From: Mytilus edulis | Taxonomy: Eukaryota; Mollusca; Bivalvia; Mytilida; Mytilidae | NCBI RefSeq assembly: GCF_963676685.1 | Contig: NC_092354.1 | Location: 68,746,178 to 68,810,177, forward strand | Reading direction: 5' to 3' | DNA: 64,000 nucleotides | Shown: positions 1 to 10,589 of the stretch, piece after piece | How the letters are laid out: every line of letters starts with the position of its first letter | Numbering within the stretch: the stretch's first letter is position 1 | Notes under the pieces: model-generated | Seen by the model: the letters and a program-made list of their open reading frames with translations, nothing else | The model's database searches: none | What the model was told of the DNA's origin: nothing | Position numbers and translations under genes: made by a program

Positions 1-148
1 TTCTTTACTTAACATGGTTGAATTTAGAAATTAAGCAAACTACATGATTAAGCATTAACATTAAGTGTCATGCATGTACACTTTTGTTTTACTGGATTGC
101 ATTCTATGTTTCGTTGTTAATACTGTTTAATTATTATGACAACTTTAC

Positions 149-239
149 CTGAACTTTATTATTGTTTAAAAGCTCTGAAGTAGATGGATCTTCAAACTCT
201 TTGATAAGTTTTTCTACTTCTGTTGCATCTAAGACATTT
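149..239 (-). CDS. PhyH-like gene, exon 3
   Basis: 91 bases from acceptor TTATTATTCAG to donor GTAAAG. It reads (R)NVLDATEVEKLIKEFED and then PSTSELLNNNKVQ. This is the acidic helix that follows the 'GYIVIR' strand in PhyH proteins. The next exon is outside the window. Confidence 0.8.
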
Positions 240-3200
240 CTGAATAATAAAATGAAAATCAAACATGTATAAACGTGCAAAATAATTAACACAGCTTTTT
301 GAGTTGATTGCAGATATTTATCTGTAATTTAGATAGTATATCGACTTATAGCCTAGTAATGAAAAAAAAAACAGATCTTTTTACCTGAGGAATAGATAAC
401 CTGAGCTATATCTTGTAAAATAATATTAAGAATAACGAATGACCAAGGCTCTTCTACTTGGTTTTTAATTTAGTTTTTAAAATTTTGAATTTGTCTAAGA
501 ACGTTATTGGAGAATGGTTCATCGAAACAAAATGTGCGTCTGACGTATTAAATTTCAATCCTGGTATATTTAATTTGGTGAGTTTATTCACTGACTGTTC
601 AAGTTTGTTCACCTCATGAACATATTTGTTACATAAAATACATATTTGAAATTCACTTCTGCAAACTACACAGCAATATTCCTCTGTTGATTTTGGTGTG
701 TCAACTGTTTCAATCGTGAATACAAAGCCCATTTATAACGCTGAGCAAGGCATAATGATATGGACGAAAAACTGCTTAATCATGTTAATTGCCTTTATTT
801 GCTATTTGGAACGAAATAACGACATTCCTTTGGTAATTTTTAAGGTCCATTTTAAAGACAAAAACATTAAAAAAAATTACCGAACTCATTTTACTCGGAA
901 AGTCTTTTATAATATGACACAATCCAAAGTTCAAACACAACAAACAAAAGGAACACAACTGTCATACTCTTGACATGGTACAGACATTTCGGTATGTAGA
1001 AAATGATGTATTAAACCTGGTTTTCTAACTATCGAACTTTCCCACGTCTTGTGTTGCATGTAATGTGTGATTTCAAGCGATATCCCAAAATTTCTTCCTT
1101 ATGACACCTTATACTACAACAACTATTTATAATTTGTATGGTTTTACGTCAACATACCTGATTACGATATATCCATACTTTTCAAAATCTGTTTTCACTT
1201 CTGGTGTCACTTGAAATGTATCTCCATTGAACTGATAGACTTACATAACAGAAAAAAATATAAGACATGATACATGAAGAAGAACAAAAAAAATCAATAA
1301 TGTTAAAACAAAAGCGTTAGACAGGGACTATTTATACTATAATTGAAAAGGAAAAACAACTCAACCAAATACATCATACAGAACTAAAGACAGAAACTAC
1401 AAAATCAACTTAAATACGTGACCATAAGTGTTCCGATGGGGCAGTATTTGCCCTAACATTTATCACTCGTTTTGTTAATATTAATATCCAGGGGCCTGGT
1501 TTACGAAAGTATCTTATGACTAAGACATGTCATATGATGGTCTTATGACATGTCATAGTCGTAAGATATGTTTTCCAAAGTGTCCCAAGTTACGATTTAT
1601 CATAACTTTTGTCATAATCTTAAGACCCCTCGAGACATGACTATTGATGGTATTATTCTTATCAGCTAAAATTTTAATTCATAATGCACAGGCATTTTGT
1701 TAAGCGGGTACTCGAAACTTAAAAGTATTCACAGTTAAATAACAATGCATGTATGATAATACTCGAAAGCGAAGTTCAAGATTTATTATATATTACAAAA
1801 TAAATTTAAACAAATCATCAACTGATATTTCAATTCCTTTTAGTATGAAATTTCATATTCATTATAATGAAAAAAATAAAATATTCGTAAATAATAAGAA
1901 TGGAAATAACCAATATAATTTTGTATTCATACTTTTAATTTTTAATTTTACATTGATCACTTTTTAATTATTATTTAAAATAATAGAAAATAATGTTCAC
2001 TTATGACAGTCATAAGAGCATCAAAGCTATGACTCTCTTAAGACAGATTTGATTTACATCCTATGACATGTCATATGATAGTCATAAGATGATCATACAA
2101 TATGTCCTAAGATATATCTTATGACATATCTTCTGATACTTTCAAGAACCATGCCCCAGGAATTTCTTAAGTATCACATAAGTTGTTAACATGAAGCGTA
2201 TTTTCATATTGATTGATTTGCTCATTAATTTATTATTAATACTACAAGCTATTCTTATGTGTTTCGATGAAAATTATTATGCTTAAACAAATACGTGTGC
2301 TGCTGTAATATAATATGTTTACAAAGTCTTTATACAATAAGGATATGTGGTATGATTTCCAATGAGACTACTATGCGCTAACGTTAAAGTGAAGTGGATG
2401 TAAAGAAATTGTATGGTCTTCAACAATGAGAATATTTCAGCCATACCGTATAGTCGGTTATAAAAGGCCAAAAAATGAAAACATAACAAAATCAATGTAG
2501 AAAACTAACAGTTGACTTAATGTAAAAAAGCAACAAATTATCGAAAAACAAATATGACAGGCATAAATCAACGTAAACCACTGAGCTTCAGTAGCTCTTT
2601 TCACCAAAAAAATTACGACTAAGATTGGTCTTAAGTCATGAACAAATCATTATATTTACGATCAATCTTAGTCGTTAGGTTTTTTTGTGAAATCGACTCA
2701 AGGCTCTTAACTTGGGAAAGGGATACACATTATTTTTGCGCCTGTCCCAAGTCAGTAGCCTCTGGCCTTTTTTAGTCTTGTATTACTTTCAACTTTAGTT
2801 TCTTGTGTATAATTTGGAGTGTAGTATGGCGTTCATTATCACTGAACAAGTATATATATGTATTAAGGGACTAGCAGAAGGACGCCTCCGGGTGCGGGAA
2901 TTTCTCGCTGCATTGAAGACTTATTGGTGTCCTTCTGCTGGTGTCTGTTCTATGGTCAGGTTGTTGTCTTTTTGACACATTCCCCATTTCCATTCTCAAT
3001 TTTACACAATGTGAATATGACGGGATTAAACATGTTTGTTATTGCTCAACCCTATTGCTTAACCTGGTATAGTTGTATAATACCACAACATAAGAAAAAA
3101 AGGTAACAATCAGTTAAAAATATAAAAGGGTTTAACTCATCAGGTCGATGCAATCAGAAAAAGAACCAATTCAGTACGGACGTCATGGGATACGTATCCA

Positions 3201-3876
3201 TCCCTGACAAAAAAAAAAAAAAAAAAAAAAGAAGTTGCAGTTATGTACAGCTGCTGCAATGCCAATAAAAATTCATTTTTGCCATGGCGTTATACGTTTG
3301 TTGTCGACTTGTGCGTTTGAATGTCCCGTTTGCTCAATATTACATACGTTATGACTTCGTTTTTTTTTTACAATACACCAGAATGATTGTAGTATCATTT
3401 TTAAACGAATAATGATCAAGAGAAAAGATATTTTGATGTTTTGCTACTAACAATTCAAAGCATTGCTATCACTGATTATCATCACTCGAATCGCTATCAC
3501 ACATATAACTTGTAATGTTTGCTAATTTAATTAAATCGAAAAGTGATTACGCTGTCATCCTATTTTCACAATTATGCTTAAAGTAAACATTTCAGTTAAA
3601 ACCTGTTAAGACATTTAACGTGCGTTATTTATTGGTTATATTGTACCTCGCAGCACATTGTGTGACATTTGGAAAAAATGCTGAAGCCAACGTCTCTGGT
3701 TTTGTTTTTCTAATTCCAAAACATATTTGTATAAGACTAATGACAATGGCTTGTTAATTGTCTAAGGCAACATTTATTCGACAGTAAGATAGATCGTTTA
3801 CTGTGGTACTTAGATATAAGTGTTATTTTATCGCAAAATGGCACTTACCTCCAAATAAGTCACACTCCCCCGACAT
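149..3876 (-). CDS. Phytanoyl-CoA dioxygenase / L-proline 4-hydroxylase-like gene, 5' part (3 exons)
   Basis: Exons at 3876-3849, 1239-1158 and 239-149 join in frame (phases 1 and 2) to give about 67 N-terminal residues. The reading starts MSGECDLFG, continues with FNGDTFQVTPEVKTDFEKYG, then YIVIR|NVLDATEVEKL. Proteins of the PhyH family (Fe(II)/2-oxoglutarate dioxygenases; the bivalve members are often labelled L-proline trans-4-hydroxylase-like) begin this way: a short leader, 'F.gdtF.vt.evk.dFe..Gyi.vR', then an acidic helix with 'D..Ev.kL'. The catalytic HxD...H motif lies in later exons to the left of base 1, so activity cannot be judged. Every junction has GT and AG: GGAG|GTAAGTGC, GTAAG|TCTATC, ATCAG|GTATG, TTCAG|AAATG and TTCAG|GTAAAG. 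The first ATG sits 27 bases before a near-consensus donor. The ~2.6-kb first intron holds several mobile repeats. Family identification is from memory of the family pattern. Confidence 0.8.
240..1157. other. Intron 2 of the PhyH-like gene
   Basis: Non-coding by phase, since the flanking exons join perfectly. It contains a degenerate family-B repeat at about 870-1060 (see 8060-9090) and a chance minus-strand ORF (732-454). No other structure was seen. Confidence 0.6.
870..1060. repeat. Family-B dispersed repeat, degenerate copy
   Basis: The order '...TCAAACACA...ACTGTCATACTC...TTGACATGGTACAGACATTT...GTAGAAAATG...TTAAACCTGGTTTT' matches the family-B consensus seen at 49240-49430 and 13190-13680. 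Confidence 0.5.
1158..1239 (-). CDS. PhyH-like gene, exon 2
   Basis: 82 bases between acceptor TTATGTAAG and donor GTATGTTG. It encodes V-Y-Q then FNGDTFQVTPEVKTDFEKYG and YIVI, ending with two bases of an Arg codon. An alternative acceptor (CTATCAG, exon from 1231) would remove three residues and break phase with exon 1, so the longer form is preferred. Confidence 0.8.
1491..2157. mobile_element. Non-autonomous TIR element (~667 bp)
   Basis: The left end GGGGCCTGGTTTACGAAAGT and the inverted right end GGGGCATGGTTCTTGAAAGT match at 16 of 20 positions. Inside, subterminal blocks rich in CTTATGAC, ATGTCATA and TAAGAT recur in both orientations at both ends, and the centre (1660-1980) is AT-only filler. 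There is no coding capacity. The ends and subterminal palindromes resemble PIF/Harbinger-type MITEs. No convincing target-site duplication was found. Confidence 0.6.
2335..2765. repeat. Family-A dispersed repeat, long copy interrupted by a hairpin element
   Basis: It runs in the order 'ATGTGGTATGATTTCCAATG AGAC', 'CTTCAACAATGAG', 'CCATACCGTATAGTCGG', 'TATAAAAGGCC', 'GAAAACTAAC' and 'CTCTTAACTTGGGA'. This matches the other long copies at 15715-15960, 40690-40880 and, inverted, 25480-25870. Its outermost segment is the same sequence as the 3' tail of the retroelement at 58155-59092. Confidence 0.65.
2591..2700. mobile_element. Hairpin MITE nested in a family-A repeat
   Basis: Left arm TCACCAAAAAAATTACGACT AAGATTGGTC and right arm GATCAATCTTAGTCGTTAGG TTTTTTTGTGA are inverted copies about 30 bp long with few mismatches. 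The repeat on either side (…CCACTGAGCTTCA / AGGCTCTTAACTTGGG) reads as continuous if these ~110 bases are removed. Confidence 0.55.
2815..3006. repeat. Family-C SINE-like repeat
   Basis: It contains CATTATCACTGAAC, AGCAGAAGGACGCCTCCGGG, TTTCTCGCTGCATTGAAGAC, GGTCAGGTTGTTGTC and TTGACACATTCCCCATTTCC. Other copies are at 17045-17105 and 44360-44420 (3' part only) and inverted at 52395-52575. The AGCAGAAGGAC / GTCCTTCTGCT arms form an internal stem. It is typical of mussel genomes. Confidence 0.7.
3209..3230. repeat. A22 homopolymer
   Basis: An uninterrupted run of 22 A. It may be the tail of a retrotransposed copy whose body is no longer recognisable. Confidence 0.6.
3849..3876 (-). CDS. PhyH-like gene, coding exon 1
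   Basis: 28 coding bases starting at ATG (3876-3874), reading MSGECDLFG and ending GGAG|GTAAGTGC, a strong donor (phase 1). The join to exon 2 at 1239 gives G-V-Y-Q-F-N-G. The start is inferred: it is the only ATG seen with the right phase and a good donor. Confidence 0.65.
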
Positions 3877-3879
3877 TAT

Positions 3880-4345
3880 GTGGCCCTTTTCCCTTTAAAA
3901 AAAATATTACAACAATTGTATTCCGATTGGTGTACAATTCTATGAATTATTTCTTTATGTAGCAAATATACTTAATTGTTTTATTTACACATTTTGAATT
4001 ACTCAAGAAGTTTCTAACATGGTGGATATTCAATCGCGTCTTTTTTATACGACAGTGTGTGTTTTTAACTAATCTTTTTATAGATATTTCTGCTTAACAC
4101 TTAAATACAATTGCACATGTTGAATGTAATCCGTTGACGGTGTTTAATTCATGTTGCACTCTCTTCTCCTTTTAGAAATAAACATTAAGATAATTATATT
4201 CGGATAGGTCTACAGTTTTATGGATTATTATTTTTTATAACCTAAACAACACAGATTAAGAAGGACATAAGATGTTTCTTTTACGGTGATAACACGAATG
4301 CGTTGTTTTTGGACGACAATGTTTGCTTTTTAACTAATATTTTTA
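3880..4345. repeat. Tandem duplication (~265 bp) upstream of the PhyH-like start codon
   Basis: 3884-4085 and 4155-4345 align over most of their length. Examples are 'ATTCCGATTGGTGTACA' against 'ATTCGGATAGGTCTACA', and 'TTTTTAACTAATCTTTTTAT' against 'TTTTTAACTAATATTTTTAC'. The first copy begins right at the initiation codon of the minus-strand gene, so the putative promoter/5'UTR is present twice. Confidence 0.6.
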
Positions 4346-7190
4346 CAAATTACCTTACTATACAAATTAAATTGAATAGAACTCTAAGAAAGTGTTCAAT
4401 TTTTATATAAATCTACCATAATTTATATAAAATGTAAATAATAGTATAACTAAAGAGTAAAACATTTATCTAGAGCAACAATGTTGGTTTAAAGTTTTAA
4501 ATCAAATTAAACCAAACTTTCTTGACACTTATTTATAATGCCATTTATAGTAAATCTAGAAGATGTAAAAGAGGGACGAAAGATACCAGATAAACTCAAA
4601 GATTTCAAATAAACTGACAACACCATGGCTAAAAAAGACAAACAGCAAATAATAGTGCATAAGACACAACATAGATACATGACTATATAGCTAGTTGATG
4701 AAAATTGAAAATGGTAAAATTAGATATTTTTTTCTGATTATCACTGTGTTCAATCTAAGTTGGGTAATGGATGTGGATGTTTATTTCATTTAAACAAAAT
4801 GGTGATAAATCTTTCCAAAATCTACCAGATATTTAGTTAAAGTATGTCTGATAAGCATAATCATCGACATATCACGACGATAAATGTATGCAACGTATAT
4901 ACACCGTGAATAATGTTAAACTTTACTATTATTCATAAATATTATTATGGCAATGCTATACATTCAATTACCAGTCGAAATTAACTGTGAACCTTACCTA
5001 GATTATTTATATGGTGTCCATTTGTTACATTATTATCTTTCGTGTGTACGTATAGGTAAAGGTTATCTATGATTATAACGTAAATGTAAAATCTAGGCGA
5101 AAGGTTAAGCCTATCTTTTATCGTTTTAAGTAACATCAAATAGCTACATTTCCTTCTAAAATTAAGAAGTAAAAATGGAGTGTAAACTTACATGTGTTAT
5201 GTTATTTTTCCATATAACAGCTCCTTTTAAATAAAACAATGAATGTGAAATACCTGAACGGTAGAAACTATATGATTTGTTTTAAGGTTGTTGGTATGAT
5301 TTTCATGTTTTGTCGAAATGCGCATCTGGTATTACAATTGGTACTGATAATTTCATAATTAATTCTGCTGCTCGACTTTATGTTAGAATACAGATGGCTA
5401 GACACAATGAACCCATTTTAAACTTTAGAGGTCACTTTGATCTGAACATCTCTTTAAATAATATTTTTTTTACAATAAACACTTATGTTTTTCGTCTGGA
5501 TCAGTTATTATAACTTTTGAAGGATTTGTAATGTCTGGACAAAACGGAAGATAACCGATGCAGAAAAGACATTTCTGTCTGTGACACTTACACTTGTGAG
5601 ATATGTACACAAAGCTCAAATGTTGATTTTTATTTGATATATTTTGTCAATTTTATAATTTGCATTTTTGTTTAAGATTTGTACCTGACTATGTTTTGAT
5701 AAATCGTTTTTTTATCGCTTCTCTTGTCTTTTCTTCCACTATGTTTCGTTGTAATAAAAGAGAGGAAAATAATCGAGTAAAATAATTACCCCGTGTGCAG
5801 ACAGTAGCATATATATGATTTTTCATCATATCAATAAAGTAGTTGCAATATTACAATGTTAACTACAACTTAAGGAAATCCCACATCACACAAAAAATAG
5901 TTTTGCAAATGATAAGCGGACAACAACGTGATAATTTCATAATTGTTCAAGATATCAATGCACTTTGATTTATAGGTGGATGATAAAAACGTATCATAAT
6001 ATATAAAGGTACCCATTATATTATATTTCACAATATGCAGGTATAAGAACTGTATCGAACATTATAAAAGGTACGTAAACTTTGTTTATCGTTGTAGTAA
6101 GACTTATGTTGAAATTCGGCTAAAATTATCTAATCATTTAATAACACTTTGAATGTAAATCTACACAAATATACGGCCCATGCACACAAAATTCATTCAA
6201 CTTAACTTCATAGTTAACCAATTAGAATTATACTGTGCAATATGGATATTCGTTTAAGTCATTTAAATCCTACAGTTAAGTCGTGTTATCTCTTGGTGCA
6301 TGTTCTTGATTATTTACAATTACCATGTCAGATTACTATTTGTTATATTAAGGAGGATACACAAGACGTTTAACGACAGTGAATACCCTATAATTACACA
6401 ATTTACCCTCTTATTCTTAATTCTTAATGTAGAGGAACAAGTAGTAATTCAAACAAACAAGAACTTATTGTTAAAATAATGCAAAATTAACCTAGGGGCG
6501 AAGATATACTTTGGAAAAAGACTGTGAAGAAAATATGAAATTAAAGGAACGAGACGACTATTGATAACAATGAAATAGAAAAAAAAATGAATTTGGAAAA
6601 GAGCTCAGTGAGATATATGAAGAAAAAGCGAAAGGAGATCAAGTGAGATATAGAGACAAATAAGTAGAGATCGGTGAAAAATAACTCATACACTTTCTTG
6701 GGTTAAAACAAAAATCGACAAGTAAGCTAATGGGAGAATAATTTCTGATCAAGAGAAACTTTTAAACAAAATAAAAGAAAATAATACTTAGTTTTTCAAT
6801 TAATAAGTCGTACTATCTATCTGAGCAGAAAACAAAAAACATAGACTTCTACAGATTTGTTTTTAATAAATACAACAAGAGAGTAGATGCCAATATTAAT
6901 GGACATACGACAATCGGTTCAATGCTACTTACGATTAAAAGAAACATAATTAATACATATTTTTTTCTAATATTGTTATTGTAATGTTTTGTAAACAAAA
7001 TGCATATCAATTAATATAATCAGTTGATTATTCCCTGGGAAGTCAGTGGATTGTAACAGGGTACGTCAAGAGAAGTTTGGAATCTTGATGGTTTATGTAA
7101 CAAGCAATATTTGATGTTGTTATAAAAAAAGATAAACAAAAATTGTAAATCAAGCAAACAAAAATAAATAGATTTCTTCAAAATGTCATG
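4346..7190. other. AT-rich intergenic DNA, no gene seen
   Basis: No splice-bounded coding segment or RNA gene could be supported. A short dispersed motif (GTCGAAATGCGCATCTGGT, near 5313) is a known-looking mussel repeat fragment. The ORF there (5310-5513) is not supported. Confidence 0.5.
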
Positions 7191-7194
7191 AATC

Positions 7195-7770
7195 TTTGAT
7201 GATGCCACTGATGGTGGACGATCCGTTCCCGATGGCATGAACCATAAAATTAGTTTTTGACTATTCACATTTACATTATGCGCTTCGTGGATTAATCGAT
7301 GTGAAGAGTCAAAAAACTATTTTATTGTTCAATAAATTCAAAATAGATAATATCCTCTGATTAAATACATTGCACACCAACATTACTTCCAGTGTTAAAA
7401 CATCGTTAATAAACACATTTTATTTACTGGTTGTATCAAGTGTCAATTTGTTTTAGTCCTGATATACATGACAAATTTGTCAGTTGACGTTATGAAAACA
7501 ACAATCGATTGACCGTACTATAATTTTTTCCAGATTTTGATTGTTATCTTTAGCTTGAATTCGGTCTCAATAGCTTATTTTTATTAATTAAATATTCGAA
7601 TACATATGTTGTCTCTCAGTAAATAAACTCATCATATATACCAGGACTAAATGTTATTTATACGCCAGACGGGCGTTTCGTCTACAAAAGACTCATCAGT
7701 GACGCTCGAATCCAAAAAAGTTAAAAAGGCCAAATAAAGTACGAAACTGAAGAGCATTGAGGACCAAAAT
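7195..7770. repeat. Family-D repeat, two fragments
   Basis: 7195-7250 carries GATGCCACTGATGGTGGACG, and 7635-7770 carries ACGCCAGACGGGCGTTTCGT, GACTCATCAGTGACGCTCGA and GAAGAGCATTGAGGACC. Both modules occur together in the intact tandem copies at 32772-33760, where they lie ~250 bp apart. Confidence 0.7.
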
Positions 7771-8059
7771 TTGCCTCATAAACTGATACAATGCATACAT
7801 AAGTTTTAATGTTTGCTTAATAAATTGAAGTGTGTGCAAAATACATAATAGCGAAACGGTTAAAATTTCAATATTAGCTATTTAGTCAAGGCTCTTATTT
7901 GAAACTGACTATATTTTATGAAAACGGTCCAAGTCAATGGATACACTTTAAATATAAAACGTGTGTACACAAATGTGAAAGTAAACATCAATGGCCTTCG
8001 TTATCAAGTATGGTTTTAAATGATGTTTACATTAGCAACAGATAACTTTGGATTAAATA

Positions 8060-9090
8060 AGATGCATTTATAACATGTGAACGAGGTAACTATTTTGTAA
8101 GTATAAACTATAATTCGTCATAACAAATACTGTATTGATAAGATGTAGTTATATCATCGTCATAAGGTAATTATGTTGTAACTATATGATAAATCCTTGT
8201 TCATACAAATTAATTGTGCAAAAGTGAAAATAAAAACGACCTAGTTTGTCAACCTTAACTATTAGACGAGTGTAAATTTAATAAGGAGAGCAATACTGTC
8301 ATGCAAGAAGCAACTAATCGATTTTTCAAAAACCAATTTAACAAATATCGAAAAACACCCAAAAGTTCGTTATAAAATGGCTAAATCAAAGGCTTTAACA
8401 TATCTAACGAATAGAAAACAACTTTAAACACATGTTTGATTAGATTATCTCTCACTTGTATGACCGTCGAATATAATTCCATTATATTGAAAACAATGTG
8501 TTTCAATAACGGTTTCGTCAACAAAGAAACACAAAGAACATAAGAAAAATTAAAGAAATATCAATTACATAAGAAAAATGAAAGAAATATCAAATACATA
8601 AGATGCAGTTATAACATGTGAATAAGGTTATTATGTTGTATCTATGATATATAATTCGTCAAGTAATGAATTGATAATATGTAGTTATAATATCTTCATA
8701 AGGTAATTATGTTGTAGCTGTTAGAAATCATTCGTCATAACAAACAACTGTGCAAAAGAGTAAAATAAGTATGACCTTGTATGTCCACCTGATATAGTAA
8801 AAGAGTGTAAATGCAATAGGAAGAGCAATTCAATTTCAGGCAACTTATCGACTTATCAAACAGAAATATAACAAATATAACAAATATAGAAAATTACAAA
8901 AAAAGTATTTTCTTAAATGGCAAAATCAAAAGCTTAAAAAGATCTAACGAATGGGAAACAGTTTATAAAATTGATTTTATTATGTAGAAAATTGTGAATT
9001 AAACCTTGTTTAATAGCTAGCTAACTTGTATGATAGTTGCAGAAATTCCAGTATATTGACAACAATGTGTGAGATTGTTATATGAAATAA
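8060..9090. repeat. ~535-bp tandem duplication containing family-B repeats
   Basis: 8060-8500 and 8595-9075 are diverged copies. Landmarks shared at the same spacing are ATAACATGTGAA, CATAAGGTAATTATGTTGTA, TGTGCAAAAG, AATCAAA(A/G)GC and ACTTGTATGA. Both contain the family-B body (ATGGCAAAATCAAAAGCT type). A short direct repeat (ACATAAGAAAAATGAAAGAA type) sits at the junction, about 8535-8600. Confidence 0.65.
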
Positions 9091-9404
9091 TTTGTTACAA
9101 ACTTAATTCTTCAACAGATTCATCGTTTTCTGAAAGGGAAAATTGTTAACGTCCAAATAAATAATGGAAAAAAAGAAAAGTTGTGGAAAGGTATATATAT
9201 ATAGGTTGATCAGTGTTTCAGTGATTTATTTATTTTGTTTACGTACTGGTTCCCAGTTATGATCGCTATGTTGATCGTAAGTGCATATGAGCTTTCCTTT
9301 CTTAGATATATTTTATTTTCAAAACTTCATAGTAAAAGTGGTTTAGTTTTTGTCGTAAAAGGAGTTCCAATGGGAAATACGCATTGTCGACATTTACAGA
9401 AATG

Positions 9405-9690
9405 CAAGCTTAGGCATGTAAGGAATACACGTTTTTCCTTCGTAGCGTGCATTCCATCTACGTTAGACAAACGTCAGACACACGCCAACGTACGTTACTT
9501 TAACGCCCGATAAACATTTAGGCACGCTCTCGTACCTTCAATACACGCTAAGAGCTCGTTGTGCAAACGTTACAGATATGATTGACATGTCGAATGCATC
9601 CAAAAAGCGTATTGACAGTGTACATGATTTTGTACCACACCCGACGTACGTCGGAGCTATACGCTGACGTATGACGCCGGTATTAGTGAC
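9405..9690. other. CpG-rich patch upstream of the BTB gene
   Basis: Against a background with few CG dinucleotides, this stretch has many: ACGTACGT, AACGCCCG, GCACGCTCTCG, CGACGTACGTCGG and GACGTATGACG. It may be a CpG-rich repeat or an unmethylated regulatory patch. No coding signal was found (the 9235-9513 ORF has no family resemblance). Confidence 0.4.
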
Positions 9691-10341
9691 GCTCAGATCA
9701 AAATAATTATTTAGACCATGAAGAAAGCGAACCGAAGCGGTTTTATTTAATGAAAGTCCGTTAAATGAACTTGTCTTTATAACACTAAAAACCTCTAACC
9801 AACATGTTGTTAAGCAAATAAGACAAATAGCATTACCCGTAGCACAAAATAATATGAAAAATGATTATCAGATATCGGCAGGGAAATAAACACTTATAAT
9901 CTCAGGAGACACCATGCAAATTAATGCAAAGAAACAAACTTAAAACCAGTAAAAGACATAGAAAGCTTATACACACGTCAACACAACAAAGACTTAGCAA
10001 CATATTCTGCAGCCACCAAATTATTGACAGTGATCTGTAGTTTTCTGGAAGGGTAATCCGTTACTGCTAAACATAAGAACACATTTGACAGTGAGTCTTA
10101 TTATGTGAAGTCACACTGGAAAACAGAACAGGACTCAGAATGGTATCGACATATACATGTATAGCATAACCATTGATAACCGCGGTCATATATGACAATG
10201 ATATTCAATTTCGGTTAACCAAGGCATTCAGTGTCTTGTAAAATAATTTTCTTTCAGCAACCCAATCATAAATATTTGCAATAAAAATATGTGTTTAAAG
10301 CTATGCATGTGTGTAGTTGTTTATAGTTATGTTCATTGCAG

Positions 10342-10589
10342 ACATATACGGACAAAGATTGGCGGTCTGGGAAATCCTTGTCTGGTTGTACAATGTATAT
10401 ACTGGAAAACGGATTAATGTGTGATGTCTCCTTTAAAGTTGGTCCTGAGCAGAAAATTATAAGAGCACACAAATTAATACTTGCCACTAGGAGTCGTGTT
10501 TTCTATACAATGTTTGAAGGTTCCATTCCAGAAACTGATAATATAGTGATTTCTGATGTGAATGATGATACGTTTAACTTATTTCTGCG
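10342..10589 (+). CDS. BTB gene, BTB-domain exon
   Basis: Acceptor TTCATTGCAG at the 5' side and donor CTGCG|GTAAGTG at the 3' side. It reads T-Y-T-D-K-D-W-R-S-G and ends N-L-F-L plus two bases of Arg. Upstream in-frame sequence hits TAG at 10324, so this exon cannot hold the start. Confidence 0.85.

Noticed and set aside
454..732. 92-codon minus-strand ORF with CxxC pairs, which could look like a zinc-finger exon
   Set aside because: Exon 2 (1158-1239) joins exon 3 (149-239) directly in frame and in family order, so this lies in an intron.
10336..10341. TTG as start codon of the BTB protein
   Set aside because: TTGCAG is the end of an intron acceptor (TTCATTGCAG); a 5' exon is more likely.
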